Positions 45,036 through 55,759 of a stretch of DNA of 64,000 nt are shown piece after piece. The DNA is from Molanna angustata (Eukaryota > Arthropoda > Insecta > Trichoptera > Molannidae). The notes under the pieces are model-generated. The model was not told where the DNA came from. It saw only the letters and a list, made by a program, of their open reading frames with translations, and did no database searches. The stretch's first letter is position 1. The number at the start of each line of letters is the position of its first letter. The stretch lies in NCBI GenBank assembly GCA_963576475.1, contig OY754969.1:27682388-27746387 (forward strand). Direction: 5' to 3'. The translations under genes and the position numbers were made by a program.

Positions 45036-46169
45036 TTGTCTGCCAAAATATCGTTGTTTTACTTTTACTTTTCTGTGCCTTGAGGGACACGGCATGATTT
45101 ATGTACATTGAAAACTATTTGTTTTTTTTAATAATTGTTTTGAAATGGCTAATCTAGGGAACTCAATGAGTTGATTTGCTTTCGGAGGGGTTGACTTAAA
45201 AGTTTATTTTTTCTTGTTCAAAAAAATTACGATATTATTCAATTATTATTCAATGAATTATGCATATTCATTTTTACAGAAACATCTCAATATAAAATAA
45301 TATATAAGACAATTATTATTCAACGAATTATGCATCTAAATAAAAATCATTTTTGAGATATTGAACTATCGATGGTTTTAAATTATTGATTTAAATTTGG
45401 AATTATGTCACGATGTAATGGGTCCCTTTCTCATCGGCGAAGAAAATATGTTTCTGGTTTAATTATTTCTTCTTTTGGTTGAATAAACTGGTTTAAGTTA
45501 GAAAATAAATCGTTGGCCAATAACATATTATGCAAGAGCAAAAAATATGTATTTTATTAATTTGATTTTTTTAAGTAATATTCCTTTCGATCGTTGAAAT
45601 AATTTGAAAAAATATTTGTTACCTATCGTATTGAATCGTGTATTGGTACCTATATAATATTTCTGTCGGGAATATTTTTTAACTATTCCAGTATACGTCA
45701 ATATATTTTATTTTGACAACTCCCATAGGTATACATTAAATATTTTTCCTCGATATTATTGAAGACGATAGCTAATAAGTTAACTAAAAATTATTTTAAA
45801 TTACTTAAATTTGAACTCTCTCAGGCATGTACATTGTATTTGAGTCACAAGCCCTTACTTACTATTTGTAATTTGAATATAATCCAACGTTAAACCAGTT
45901 TTTTTTGCCAAAAATGAAGATTATTGCAAAATTTCAAATTTGCAACGTTTCTAAAATAATAAAAAAAAGATTTCTGAGAGAAGTAATGTAACAAGATTAT
46001 TTTTTTATTGAGTATCAAACCCAGAATGCCGACACATAAGTCAAAAGACTAGCAATTGTTATGCTTTTATAGGAAAAAATGCAGTTACTCAGCTGATAAG
46101 GACCTAGTCAGCCATAACATTATTTATGTATAAAAATGTATAAGCTATAGCTTATATAAAATATTTTGT

Positions 46170-46406
46170 CGGCCTTCGTGGCTCAGTTGGTTCGGTATCT
46201 GACTGCTGATGCAATGGTCCCGGGTTCGATTCCCGGTGGAGACACAGTTTTTAATTGTGTTTTCAGCCTGGATCTGTGAGACGATTAATATCGTAAGTCT
46301 CCAGAATGTGGTAGGTAACTTGTTATTGGGTGCATGTTAAATTAATATTTGACATAGTACCTGTTAGTTGCCCGAGAAATAATAAATAAATAATAAATAA
46401 ATAAAT
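46170..46406 (+). repeat. SINE family B, best-preserved copy
   Basis: Complete tRNA-like head: A box tggctcagttgg and B box gggttcgattcccgg. The body reads cagcctggatctgtgagacg, cagaatgtgg, ttattgggtgcatgtt and gacatagtacctgttagttg, with an (AATA)n tail. Confidence 0.85.
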
Positions 46407-46565
46407 ATGTCTCATGAAAATTGTTATAAGGTATAACAAACTCATTCATTACTGTATTGATTCATAAACAAAAAAAATCATTAATAAATGTAATACATAG
46501 TCGTTTGAAAAATATGTTAATGACATACAATAATTTTATTTTATATTTAATTTTATATAACTTAT

Positions 46566-46747
46566 AGCGCAACTAACACATACTATGTCAAATATTAATT
46601 TAACACGTACCCAATAACAAGTTGCCACATTCTGGAGACTTCAGAATCCAGATTAAAAACACAACTCAAAACCGTGTCTTCAACGGGAATCGAACTCGGG
46701 ATTTTTGGATCGCCAGATATCTAACCAACTGAAACACAATGGCCGAA
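46566..46747 (-). repeat. SINE family B copy
   Basis: Inverted body gcgcaactaacacatactat and acgtacccaataacaagttg, and head gggaatcgaactcgggattt to aaacacaatggccgaaat. Confidence 0.75.
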
Positions 46748-46999
46748 ATTTTAATTAGGAAATAAAAATAATCTAAATGTTTTATTGTTTTCATAAAAAA
46801 ACGGCAAAAATTAAAAATATCTAACAAAAATTGAATAACAATTGGAATTGAAACGAGTTTTGATGTATAAAAATTTACCAAAACACATTCACAATATGTA
46901 TATACACAAACACGATAAAAAGTATTGTTGTAAGTGAAAAACATTATATATAAATAATATTTTTTAATAAAAATAATTGAAATTATGACTTATCACTTT

Positions 47000-48142
47000 T
47001 TTTCAAAACGGACGACACAAATTCCAAAAAATCCTCGTTACACTTCCGACATAAATCACTTGCTTATCTGTGTTATGTTAAGATCTTTGTGTACCTATTG
47101 ATATTGTTTATGTAATGTTAGTATGAATGAATATATTATTATTTACCCAAGTTATAAAGTGATGGATGTCTAATACAAAAGTTGTATAGCAACTGAGTCG
47201 TGCAAAAGTGTTTTGTCTTATATATAGTATCTAATATTACTACTTATATTGTCACCCCCTCTAGACTATGTCGCATAGCAAGTGATCACCTTTGCAATTG
47301 TAGCACGTACATTATTGGCGGGCAACCATTGGCATCGGGACACTTTGGATTAATTCTTTTGACTAAGATAAAATATAGTAGTGATATTATTTTAATGGGG
47401 CGGATAGTATTTAATCATTTCCATTCACATAACACTTCAAACTGTCTCCTTATCATACATAACATTGTCCTCTCCTCTTCTCTACCCTCCGTTTTTTATT
47501 TTTATTTTATTTATTTTATTTTATTTATTGAACATAATAATTTTACAAAAAACAAATCAAGAGATAATTCACAGGTAATAATATTTTTACAAATTTTTCT
47601 TAGCAGTGCCTCATCAAAAGATTACAAATCTTATTCTTGATGAGGGAAATCACTTATAAAAAAAAATAAAAAATATCAAAACAAAGCAATTAAACAAAGT
47701 CAAACAATAGAGTATTTAAATCAAATCAACATGAATAAAAAATCAAATAAACATTAAAGAAGTTTGAAAATATATGAAATGAGAAATATACAAATGAGTA
47801 AACATATCTTAATACATATTCAAATAAAACAAAAGGAAATACATGAAAATAAATTGAAAAATGAGCAATATAGACTATTTAAACATACCAAAACACATAT
47901 TTAGAAATAAAAAAAGAAAATACTGGCAATTGACAAAAATCAAACAAACAACATCGAAAACTAATATTTTAGAAGTTAGGAGTTATGTGCAATTTTAATT
48001 TTTGTTTAAATTTTTTAAATTCTTTTATCTGTTTTAATTAATTTGGGAGGCAATTGAAACATTTTATGTATACCCAAATAAATGTAGTTGTTTTGTAATT
48101 GTCCTGTATTACATTTGGGTATTTTAAAATCATTTTGGAATC
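47000..48142. other. stretch without recognised gene
   Basis: AT-rich. A 146-codon plus frame at 47200-47640 is low-complexity (Ile/Leu/Phe/Tyr-rich) in its second half and has no recognisable domain; it was not accepted as a gene. The 47640-48060 part is A-rich with short repeats. Confidence 0.5.
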
Positions 48143-50874
48143 ATTTTGGAATGAAAGAATTTAAGTGTGAAAGTCCCAGGCTGATGTGGATCAGACTCAA
48201 AGTAGGAATCACGCCGGTGTTTCTCCTAACAGGGTATGCACCTGTGAATTCAGACCAAGAGAGCGAAAAACAACAGTTCTGGGAAAGTGTGACAGAAGCA
48301 TTGAATAAAAGGAAAGGAAATGAAAAGATTATTTTGGCAGGAGATCTGAATGGATGGGTTGGGGTACAAAGAAAAGACTTTGAATCTGCCCTCGGGCCTC
48401 ACGGTGATAGCAGAGTGAACGATAATGGAAAAAGACTGCTGAATGTATGTGTGGAATGGGATCTTTTTGTGGCTAATACTATTTTTTGCCATAAAAAGAT
48501 CCACCAGTATACGTGGGAAAGAGGCTGTGAAAGATCAATTATAGATTTTGTATGTGTGGACTCCACTTTGAGGAAGGCAACGATGGACACTAGGGTATAT
48601 AGGGGCGCAGAGCTGGAGACAGATCACTATTTGCTTGTTACTAAACTGCATCTGTTCATCGGCTGGCGCTCTAAAACAATCAAAAGTGCACCACCAATGC
48701 GCGTCAAAGTGGAAAAATTACAAGAAGAGGAAGTAAGACATGAATATGAAAGGAATGTTGATTATGAACTAAATTCTCAAACACATAGTGAAAGAAGTGT
48801 AGATGAAGTATGGAAAGACTTGAAAAGTGTTGTGTGCAAGGCTGCCAAGAATGCGTGCGGTGAAAGTAAAAGAGGAATGCAGAAAGGTGATGCTTGGTGG
48901 AATGAATCGGTAAAAAATGCAGTTGATGCGAAAAAGGAAGCATGGAAGTTTTGGATATCTGTAAAAGGTACTGACAAAGAAAATAGAGCAAAAGAAGAGT
49001 ACAAAGAATGCAAGAGGAGAGTAAAAGCTACAGTGAGAAATGAAAAAGATTGTATAAAAGAAAAAGAAAGTCAGAAAATAGTGAAAGACTTTACGGGTAA
49101 CATGAAAATGTTCTGGAAAGGCATAGCTAAACGAAAGCAAGGGGAAGTAAAAGGTTCAAAGTGTATAAATGATAAAGATGGAAATATGCTGATAGATAAC
49201 GAACGTGTGAAAGAGAGGTGGTGTGAATATTTCAAAGAATTGTATGAAAGCGCACAAGGTGACACAGTAAGACAGAGGACATGGATTATTGATGAGAATG
49301 AGAGAGATGAAATAACGGAAGAAGAGGTAAAAGAAGCGGTTAATCACGCGAAAACGGGTAAAGCCGCTGGTGTGGACTGTGTGGCAGCCGAATTTATCAA
49401 GTATGGCGGTAAAATATCTACGGAGTGGTGTCTATCGCTTTTCAATAAATGTTGGGAAGCTGGGTACACTCCGTCGGATTGGAGAAACGCAGTTGTAGTT
49501 CCTCTTTTCAAAGGGAAGGGATCAAAACTCGACTGCAAAAACTATAGAGCTATCAGCTTGTTAAGTTCGGTTGGCAAGATGTATGCAAGAATTATTGATA
49601 AGAGAATACGCAAGATTACGGAATGCAAGATATGGGATGCGCAAGGTGCCTTTGTAGGAGGCAGAGGATGTATCGATCAAATTTTCTCTTTACGTATGGC
49701 TACAGAAAAGGTTCTGCATAAAAACCAGAAACTTTTCTGTGCGTTCATAGACCTAGAGAAGGCATATGATAAAGTGGATAGAGAAAAATTGTGGGATATC
49801 CTATCGATATATGGAGTGAAGAGCAAACTAATACGTGCCGTTGCGTCTCTGTATGAAAATAGTGGAGCCTGTGTCCGTGTCAACGATGCGTTGACAACAT
49901 GGTTCCCTATTAATAAAGGGGTGAAGCAAGGCTGCGTATTATCTCCATGGCTGTTCAATCTGTATATTGATCACTGCGTTAGGACATTGAAGAATGAAAA
50001 TAAAGGTCTGAAACTAAGTACTGTAAACGTACGTGATTTGATGTATGCAGACGACAAAGTGGTGATTGCTGAATGTGCGGATGAGTTACAGTATTTAGTA
50101 AATAAAGTGTATGAAGGATGCCTGCAAAATGGACTGAGAATGAATGTTAGTAAATCTAAGATATTGGTATTTGAAAAGACTGAAAGTATAACTGCATGTA
50201 TGATAAAAGTAGAGAACGAATGGCTAGAACAAGTTGAGGAATATTTATATTTGGGGAGTATGTTTGAACGGAATGGAAGACCCGATAAAGATATCGAAAG
50301 AAGAGTTATGGCAGGGAATAGAATAAACGGAGCACTTAGACCAGTAATGTCCGACCCAAGCATCTCAAAGGAAGCCAAAATTGTAGTACACAATGCAATT
50401 GTGGTGCCTACTTTGACGTATGCTAGTGAAACATGGACCTGGCAAAGAACACATGAAAGTAGAATAAATGCTGTAGAAATGAGATCACTAAGAAGAGTAT
50501 GTAATAGAACGATATATGATAGAATAAAAAATGAGGACATAAGGAGAGAATGCAAGTTAAAGAAGGATATTATATGTAAAATGAAAGTGAATGCTTTAAG
50601 GTGGTTTGGACATATAGAAAGAATGAACGATGAACGACTGACCAAAAAAATATACATGGGTGCAAGAGATGGAGTGAATAGCAGAGGTCGCCCCAGAAAG
50701 GGATGGCATGACCATGTGAATGATATTTTGAAAGAAGGAAACATAAAAAGTTTGAACAATCGACGAGCATGTATGAGACGATGCATGGATGTAAAGGAAG
50801 CCAGAAATGTGTGCAAAAATAGAGAAGTATGGCGCTCAATTCTCTCTGCTTACCCCGTAAGGGACATGGCGTGA
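48088..50874 (+). CDS. LINE ORF2: endonuclease (N-truncated) and reverse transcriptase
   Basis: 928 codons. The first 18 or so come from flanking DNA; LINE homology begins at about SPRLMWIRLKVG. The APE-type endonuclease lacks its N-terminal part but keeps GDLN (85-88), IDFV and the TDH triplet. The reverse transcriptase follows: GKAAGVDCVAAEF, VVPLFKGKGSKLDCKNYR, FIDLEKAYDKV (about 553), GVKQGCVLSPWLFNLY and the catalytic YADD at 653-656, followed by an unusual Lys. The C-terminus carries LRWFGHIERM and RGRPRKGWHDHV and ends YPVRDMA. The protein would reverse-transcribe its RNA at a nicked target. Without the endonuclease N-terminus it is unlikely to be autonomous. The RTE assignment is by eye. 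Confidence 0.88.
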   Translation: MFCNCPVLHLGILKSFWNHFGMKEFKCESPRLMWIRLKVGITPVFLLTGYAPVNSDQESEKQQFWESVTEALNKRKGNEKIILAGDLNGWVGVQRKDFESALGPHGDSRVNDNGKRLLNVCVEWDLFVANTIFCHKKIHQYTWERGCERSIIDFVCVDSTLRKATMDTRVYRGAELETDHYLLVTKLHLFIGWRSKTIKSAPPMRVKVEKLQEEEVRHEYERNVDYELNSQTHSERSVDEVWKDLKSVVCKAAKNACGESKRGMQKGDAWWNESVKNAVDAKKEAWKFWISVKGTDKENRAKEEYKECKRRVKATVRNEKDCIKEKESQKIVKDFTGNMKMFWKGIAKRKQGEVKGSKCINDKDGNMLIDNERVKERWCEYFKELYESAQGDTVRQRTWIIDENERDEITEEEVKEAVNHAKTGKAAGVDCVAAEFIKYGGKISTEWCLSLFNKCWEAGYTPSDWRNAVVVPLFKGKGSKLDCKNYRAISLLSSVGKMYARIIDKRIRKITECKIWDAQGAFVGGRGCIDQIFSLRMATEKVLHKNQKLFCAFIDLEKAYDKVDREKLWDILSIYGVKSKLIRAVASLYENSGACVRVNDALTTWFPINKGVKQGCVLSPWLFNLYIDHCVRTLKNENKGLKLSTVNVRDLMYADDKVVIAECADELQYLVNKVYEGCLQNGLRMNVSKSKILVFEKTESITACMIKVENEWLEQVEEYLYLGSMFERNGRPDKDIERRVMAGNRINGALRPVMSDPSISKEAKIVVHNAIVVPTLTYASETWTWQRTHESRINAVEMRSLRRVCNRTIYDRIKNEDIRRECKLKKDIICKMKVNALRWFGHIERMNDERLTKKIYMGARDGVNSRGRPRKGWHDHVNDILKEGNIKSLNNRRACMRRCMDVKEARNVCKNREVWRSILSAYPVRDMA
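48132..48142. repeat. target-site duplication, left copy
   Basis: attttggaatc, repeated exactly at 50899-50909 on the other side of the LINE. Confidence 0.8.
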
Positions 50875-50898
50875 TGGTATGTATGTAGGTATGTATGT
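48143..50898 (+). mobile_element. RTE-like LINE, slightly 5'-truncated, with target-site duplication
   Basis: The insertion is bounded by attttggaatc on both sides and ends in a (GTAT)n tail after the ORF stop. Its protein is open throughout, so the copy is recent. At least six truncated relatives occur in the window (4930, 8243, 10681, 17258, 19182, 27600). Confidence 0.85.
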
Positions 50899-50909
50899 AT
50901 TTTGGAATC
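50899..50909. repeat. target-site duplication, right copy
   Basis: attttggaatc, directly after the (GTAT)n tail of the LINE. Confidence 0.8.
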
Positions 50910-51399
50910 GCAGGGACTTATTTTTTTTCAATTTTTTGTAAAACATAATCTTTGAAAATTTGCAAAATAGACACTTTTTTATAAATATTATCTACTTTGG
51001 GTACTTTGAACATGTCAAATAGTGTTGTAGTGGGGAAAGTGCGTGTTTTCTTAATGTTTGTTTAATATGTTTTAATAAAAATACATACGCAGTAGTGTCA
51101 AAAATATAATTTACCTCACCAAATGAATTTGATTGATTGGAAGATATTGCCCAATCACATAACACTTTTAATGTTATGTGTACAAAATGTTTAATATAAA
51201 TAATTTTTTTTTGGTTTCATTGAAATTTATTTTTGTCATTTCAAAATCGAAAAATCTAATGAAGCATTAAATATTGAAATTAACAAATAAAACAAAACAC
51301 AGTATTTTTCCACAGATTCATAATAACCGAAAGTCCTCGCCCTAGTGTCTCGGCATTATCGAGGTCTAAAGGAAACTAAATTTGAAATTGACTTATGGA

Positions 51400-51716
51400 A
51401 ATATTAAACAAAGATACGAGATCGTCGTAACATTCACATTCTGCCATTACTTTATAAGACTATTTATGATCCCTATTCACCACAATATTTAAAAAATAAC
51501 GTCGTTTTCTTGTCAAGTCACGGCCTATCCCTTCGATCTGCTGAACGTACTACACTAGCTATCCCCATTCACAATACAGAAGTTTTCAGCTCCTCTTTTC
51601 AAGTACAATCAGCTAGACTATGGAATGGCCTAAGTGATGAAGTAACGTCATCTCAATCCATTCAAATATTTAAAGGTAAACTAAAAAAAATTTATTTTCA
51701 AATGTTTGAAAGTTAG
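51400..51716 (+). pseudogene. LINE C-terminal fragment (LWN motif)
   Basis: A 68-codon plus frame (51510-51716) contains FQVQSARLWNGLSDEVTSS and IFKGKLKKIYF, the usual C-terminus of several LINE reverse transcriptases. The upstream part is broken by stops. A hammerhead-like motif starts at the stop codon. Confidence 0.65.
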
Positions 51717-51753
51717 CCTGATGAGGGAACGGTTAGTTCCGAAACCGGTCGCA
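51716..51753 (+). ncRNA. hammerhead ribozyme-like motif after LINE frame
   Basis: CTGATGA (51718-51724), extra G, helix II ggaac-ggtta-gttcc, GAAA, self-complementary helix III accggt, C at the cleavage position. Helix I pairs only gc/gc. The core is conserved, the flanking helix is poor. Confidence 0.4.
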
Positions 51754-52047
51754 TCGTTTCAACCAAAAAACGTGGTTAATACAAAGTTATATCTTTAAAT
51801 TTAATTTAAAAAAACTTTATTTGTCAAATAGATCCTGAATTCTTTCTATATCCTTCCGTAACCTCCTTTTCCTCATTGCTATGATCAGTGTTATTTTTAT
51901 TCTTTTTTTTTTTTTTTTAAAGTCTCTTTTCATTTTTTTTTCTCTCTTTGTATTTTTTTATATTTCTTACTCTTTTATGTTATTTTTTATCAATTTATGT
52001 CTCAATAAATTAGTATTGTACCAATTTAACTTAGAGACTTCACGTGG

Positions 52048-52135
52048 CTAGGGTTGGTTGGAAGAAATTGCCTTATGGCAATAAACCTGCCTTTGTACAC
52101 ATGTACATAAATTATATAAATAAATAAATAAATTT
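52048..52135 (+). repeat. SINE family C tail fragment
   Basis: gggttggttggaagaaattg, ccttatggcaataaacctgc and an (AATA)n tail. Confidence 0.5.
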
Positions 52136-52190
52136 GACAAGAAACCTTGTCAAAAACGTTCGATCATAATAAATCGAATCTGAATTCTAA

Positions 52191-52382
52191 AATCCGTCTG
52201 ATGCGGTCCGTCCGATGCCGATTAGTGGACGCACTTGTATTGATTCCTATACAAATAATTCTACAATCCGTTTGATGCGCTCCGTCCGATGCCGATCAGT
52301 GGACGCACTTGTATGAATTCCTTTACAAAGAATTCAAAAATCCGTCTGATGCGCTCCGTCCGCTGCGCCTGTATAGACGCTA
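52191..52382. repeat. 74-bp tandem repeat, about 2.6 units
   Basis: Units start aatccgtctgatgcg at 52191, 52265 and 52339, each with gctccgtccgatgccgat and agtggacgcacttgtat. Units are GC-richer than the surroundings. Confidence 0.9.
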
Positions 52383-53753
52383 GTCTTCGTAACCCTAAGT
52401 CTTAAAAAAAGCTTAAAAAAGAAGATAGACATGTAGGTAGGTAACTGTAAATCTTTGTTTGAATCGACATATATTATCTCTTTCTACAAAAAAACTATTT
52501 CAAACACAGGAAAGAATTTACACAGAGCTAACATACTTAAGGGGGCATACAAACCTAAACACCTCAATTTGAAATAAAATTTCCAAAATTTGTTAAACAG
52601 TAAGTTTCTAAAAAAATACTATAAGTTTTTTCAATGTTTATCTAGTAAATTTTCGACACACAATTTAAAAATTCGGTATAAATTCCTCTAAAAATTAAAA
52701 AAAAAATACTCATACAGCGTTTTTTTTTAATTACTCCATAACTAATTTTGTAGAGAAATAAATCTTTAATGTCCTTCAAGAGTGCATAAAATAAAAGTAA
52801 ATTTTCGTGATATTTTGTTCATTTCAAGTCAGGTTTATGCTTTAAATGCAAAGTTTAACAAATACTGGAAATCCAATAATTTAAATCACATATAAAACTT
52901 TTTTAACGCACGCGATAGTAATCCTTACAAACACGTAACTTTATGGTGCATTAAGCGGTTTTAATAATATATCATGTTTTCATTCACTAGACTTTTGTTT
53001 TTATGTACTTTTTGATATTTCAATTTTATGTACGTTTTGATATTAATGTTACCATTCGGATAATATTCAAATACGTGTAGGTATCAATAAATTTTGCTTT
53101 TTTTCATTTTTATTTTACTTTACAGAGGACAGCACACACAGTACATGCATACAATTATTAAAAGGAAATAATCTAAAATACAAATAAGACATGTACCTCT
53201 TACGTGTAATTAAGTGTGGGTGTACGCATAAGGGAGAGAAACAATGTGTGAGTGAAAGAGAGATATAGAAAGAATGTGTCGGTGGGTGGGTGTATATGTG
53301 TGGATGGGTGGATGTATATGTGGGTGCGTATGTGTGAGAGTGGGTGTGCATGTGTGTCTGTACATGTGAGACGAACATATAATGACAGATTCATAAGTTC
53401 AAAAGAAAAAGAAAATATATTGCTGAGGATGGTTTGGGAAAAATAAAATTAATAAGTCCCTAGTTGCTTATTGTTACAACGACACGTCTTTTGTCATATC
53501 TTTGATTGGTCTGTGATTTAAAATGTTTTCAATCGCTTACATATGTTATTTCTCATCATGCGTTTCAATTGTTCGTATTAACAAAACACACAAAGCGATG
53601 GATGGTTGGTAAGATAAGAATATGTGGTGTTCGGATATATTTGACAACCCTGTTTGCAGAACAATGCGTTATGTGTACTTATGTGTATTGATTTGTAATT
53701 AATGCATCAATGTCTACATATAATTAAACTCTTAAGTCCACATACTCTCTTTT

Positions 53754-53772
53754 ACACACACATACGCACACG

Positions 53773-53804
<32 letters not shown>

Positions 53805-53839
53805 CACACACACATACGCGCACACACACACACACACAC

Positions 53840-53889
<50 letters not shown>
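53754..53889. repeat. (CA)n microsatellite
   Basis: Long cacaca run interrupted by catacg, cgc and aaa. A GT-rich imperfect tract precedes it at 53215-53370. Confidence 0.95.
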
Positions 53890-54019
53890 CCTCTCTTTTA
53901 AATAATCGGAATAATAATTAAATAAATAAATAATTAAAATACTTTACTACTTACACTACACACACAAACAAAAATGTATTTGACACATGTAATTGACAGT
54001 AGTTTTAGATATTTGATAT

Positions 54020-54256
<237 letters not shown>

Positions 54257-55002
54257 AATTAATATAATAAAACTATCTAATGTTGTTTGTGTTAATTAAA
54301 AAATAAAAAAATAAAATAAAACAGTTCTAAGTAAGTTTACCTTCCTAAGTAAGTTTACCTTCATACATCAGTATGAAATAGATTGATTTCATAATGTAAA
54401 GATATGAGACAAAGTTCCTACACACAATTACATATGAAAAACCAATATAAATTCTACACGATTAGCCTTGGCAATTTCTTAAATCCTATCATCCCAGAGA
54501 AGTAAGAATTGTATGAGATTCAGTCTTTTTTATTAACATCTCATCTTCTATGAATCGAACCAATGCAAGGAATAAAATAAAAAAATATTAGTCGAACCAC
54601 GAATTCTCAAATAGTGGTGTAGAGTGCTTGGAAAGGGGCATTATTTTTAAATTCAGGAATGGGTTTGGGGTCATTTCGAGGTAAATATCCCAAAATTACC
54701 AGACCCTGAGAAGTAAAGAGGGGGAGTGGGACCCGGAAGGCCTTCACAATTTGATTTTTATATTTATTTTTTCTTATAACTCGAAAACTATAGGTTCTAG
54801 ATAGTAAATATCTATTTGAAAACTGACCACCAACCATACAACCTTTCTCGAGTGAGTATGTGTGTGTGTGTATGTCCTACCCCTCTCCCTAATAAATTTT
54901 GATCCGCTTTATGGATAATAATAATAATAATGAACATAGAATAATAATGAACACTTTCTTGCACCCTGAAGTGTTCCAGCGCCGTTAAAAAAATGAACAC
55001 TT

Positions 55003-55168
55003 CCTTGCACCCTGCGCAAGTGGCGAGTTTATTGCCGTATGGCAATTTCTTCCAAGTAACCAGTGTTTCCAGCCTCGAAAAGCAATATTTGCGTGAGAAA
55101 TAAATTTAAATATATTTCTCGTCTGCTGGGAATCGAATCCAGGACGCCCGCACAAAAACCGAACCGAA
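55003..55168 (-). repeat. SINE family C copy
   Basis: Inverted: ccttgcaccctgcgcaagtg, ttgccgtatggcaatttctt, gctgggaatcgaatccagga and cgcccgcacaaaaaccg. A short extra piece of its tail (cttgcaccctgaag) sits at 54958. Confidence 0.75.
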
Positions 55169-55174
55169 AAAAAA

Positions 55175-55430
55175 AATGTATGTCAAATATAAATTCAACA
55201 CCCACCCAAAAACAAAGATGTCACATTCCAAAAACTTCTTCTTCTTCCTCTGGTTTTATGCCGAAGGCCTGTTTTTTTCAGTCGGAGACTGCCTCTTGTG
55301 ATCTGGATGTCCATCTTTTGCTGGTCTCCCCCTTGTGCTCTACGACCCTCCGGGCCTTCCTTGAAATCCAAAAACTTAATATTCGTAAAAGATATTATTA
55401 TTCTCATAAATCCAAACTGCAGCCATAATA
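55175..55430 (-). repeat. SINE family B copy split by a LINE fragment
   Basis: Left part tatgtcaaatataaattcaa, acccacccaaaaacaaagat; right part atattattattctcataaat, ccaaactgcag. The two parts align to either side of the cattctggagactt segment of family B, with 55240-55366 inserted between them. Confidence 0.65.
55240..55366 (-). mobile_element. LINE 3' fragment with 11-bp target-site duplication
   Basis: Plus strand starts cttcttcttcc (an inverted (GAA)n tail) and carries ggcctgtttttttcag and ctgcctcttgtgatc, as in the LINE end at 29040. tccaaaaactt flanks both sides (55229-55239 and 55367-55377). Confidence 0.75.
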
Positions 55431-55495
55431 AAATAATGTGTCTTCGCTTTGACATAACTGCTTTTAAAGTTGTCTGACAAATAAATTTAACTTTT

Positions 55496-55592
55496 AGTCG
55501 AGAAGGGGAGCAATATGCACGTAAACCAACGAAGCAAAAAGACACAAATTTGCGTTCTGTGCAATCGGATGCTCGTTCAAGATGTTTGGCGA
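55496..55592. mobile_element. family E element, third copy
   Basis: gagaaggggagcaatatgca, cgtaaaccaacgaagcaaaa, gacacaaatttgcg and ttcaagatgtttggcg match the 4805 copy. The left terminal inverted repeat is not preserved. Confidence 0.5.
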
Positions 55593-55759
55593 ATATTATA
55601 AAATGATTTTTCGATTTTGAACGAACTAAAATGACAGCTTCTAATTGATATTCAATAGTCTTTACAACTGGTTGTAGTTAAAATAGATTTATGGTGGAAT
55701 TATTAAAAAAAATCGGTTTTCTTTTGTGTATAATATTAATACATAAATATTAGGTATTA

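Noticed and set aside
46170..46245. Functional tRNA gene
   Set aside because: The head is followed by the same body seen in seven other copies, so it is a SINE promoter region.
47200..47640. 146-codon plus-strand frame
   Set aside because: No recognisable domain, low-complexity Phe/Ile/Tyr-rich second half over tttatttta repeats, and no splice or homology support.
49971..50816. 281-codon minus-strand frame
   Set aside because: Shadow of the LINE reverse transcriptase on the other strand.
53115..53905. His/Thr-rich frames around the GT and CA tracts
   Set aside because: Microsatellite translations with no other support.
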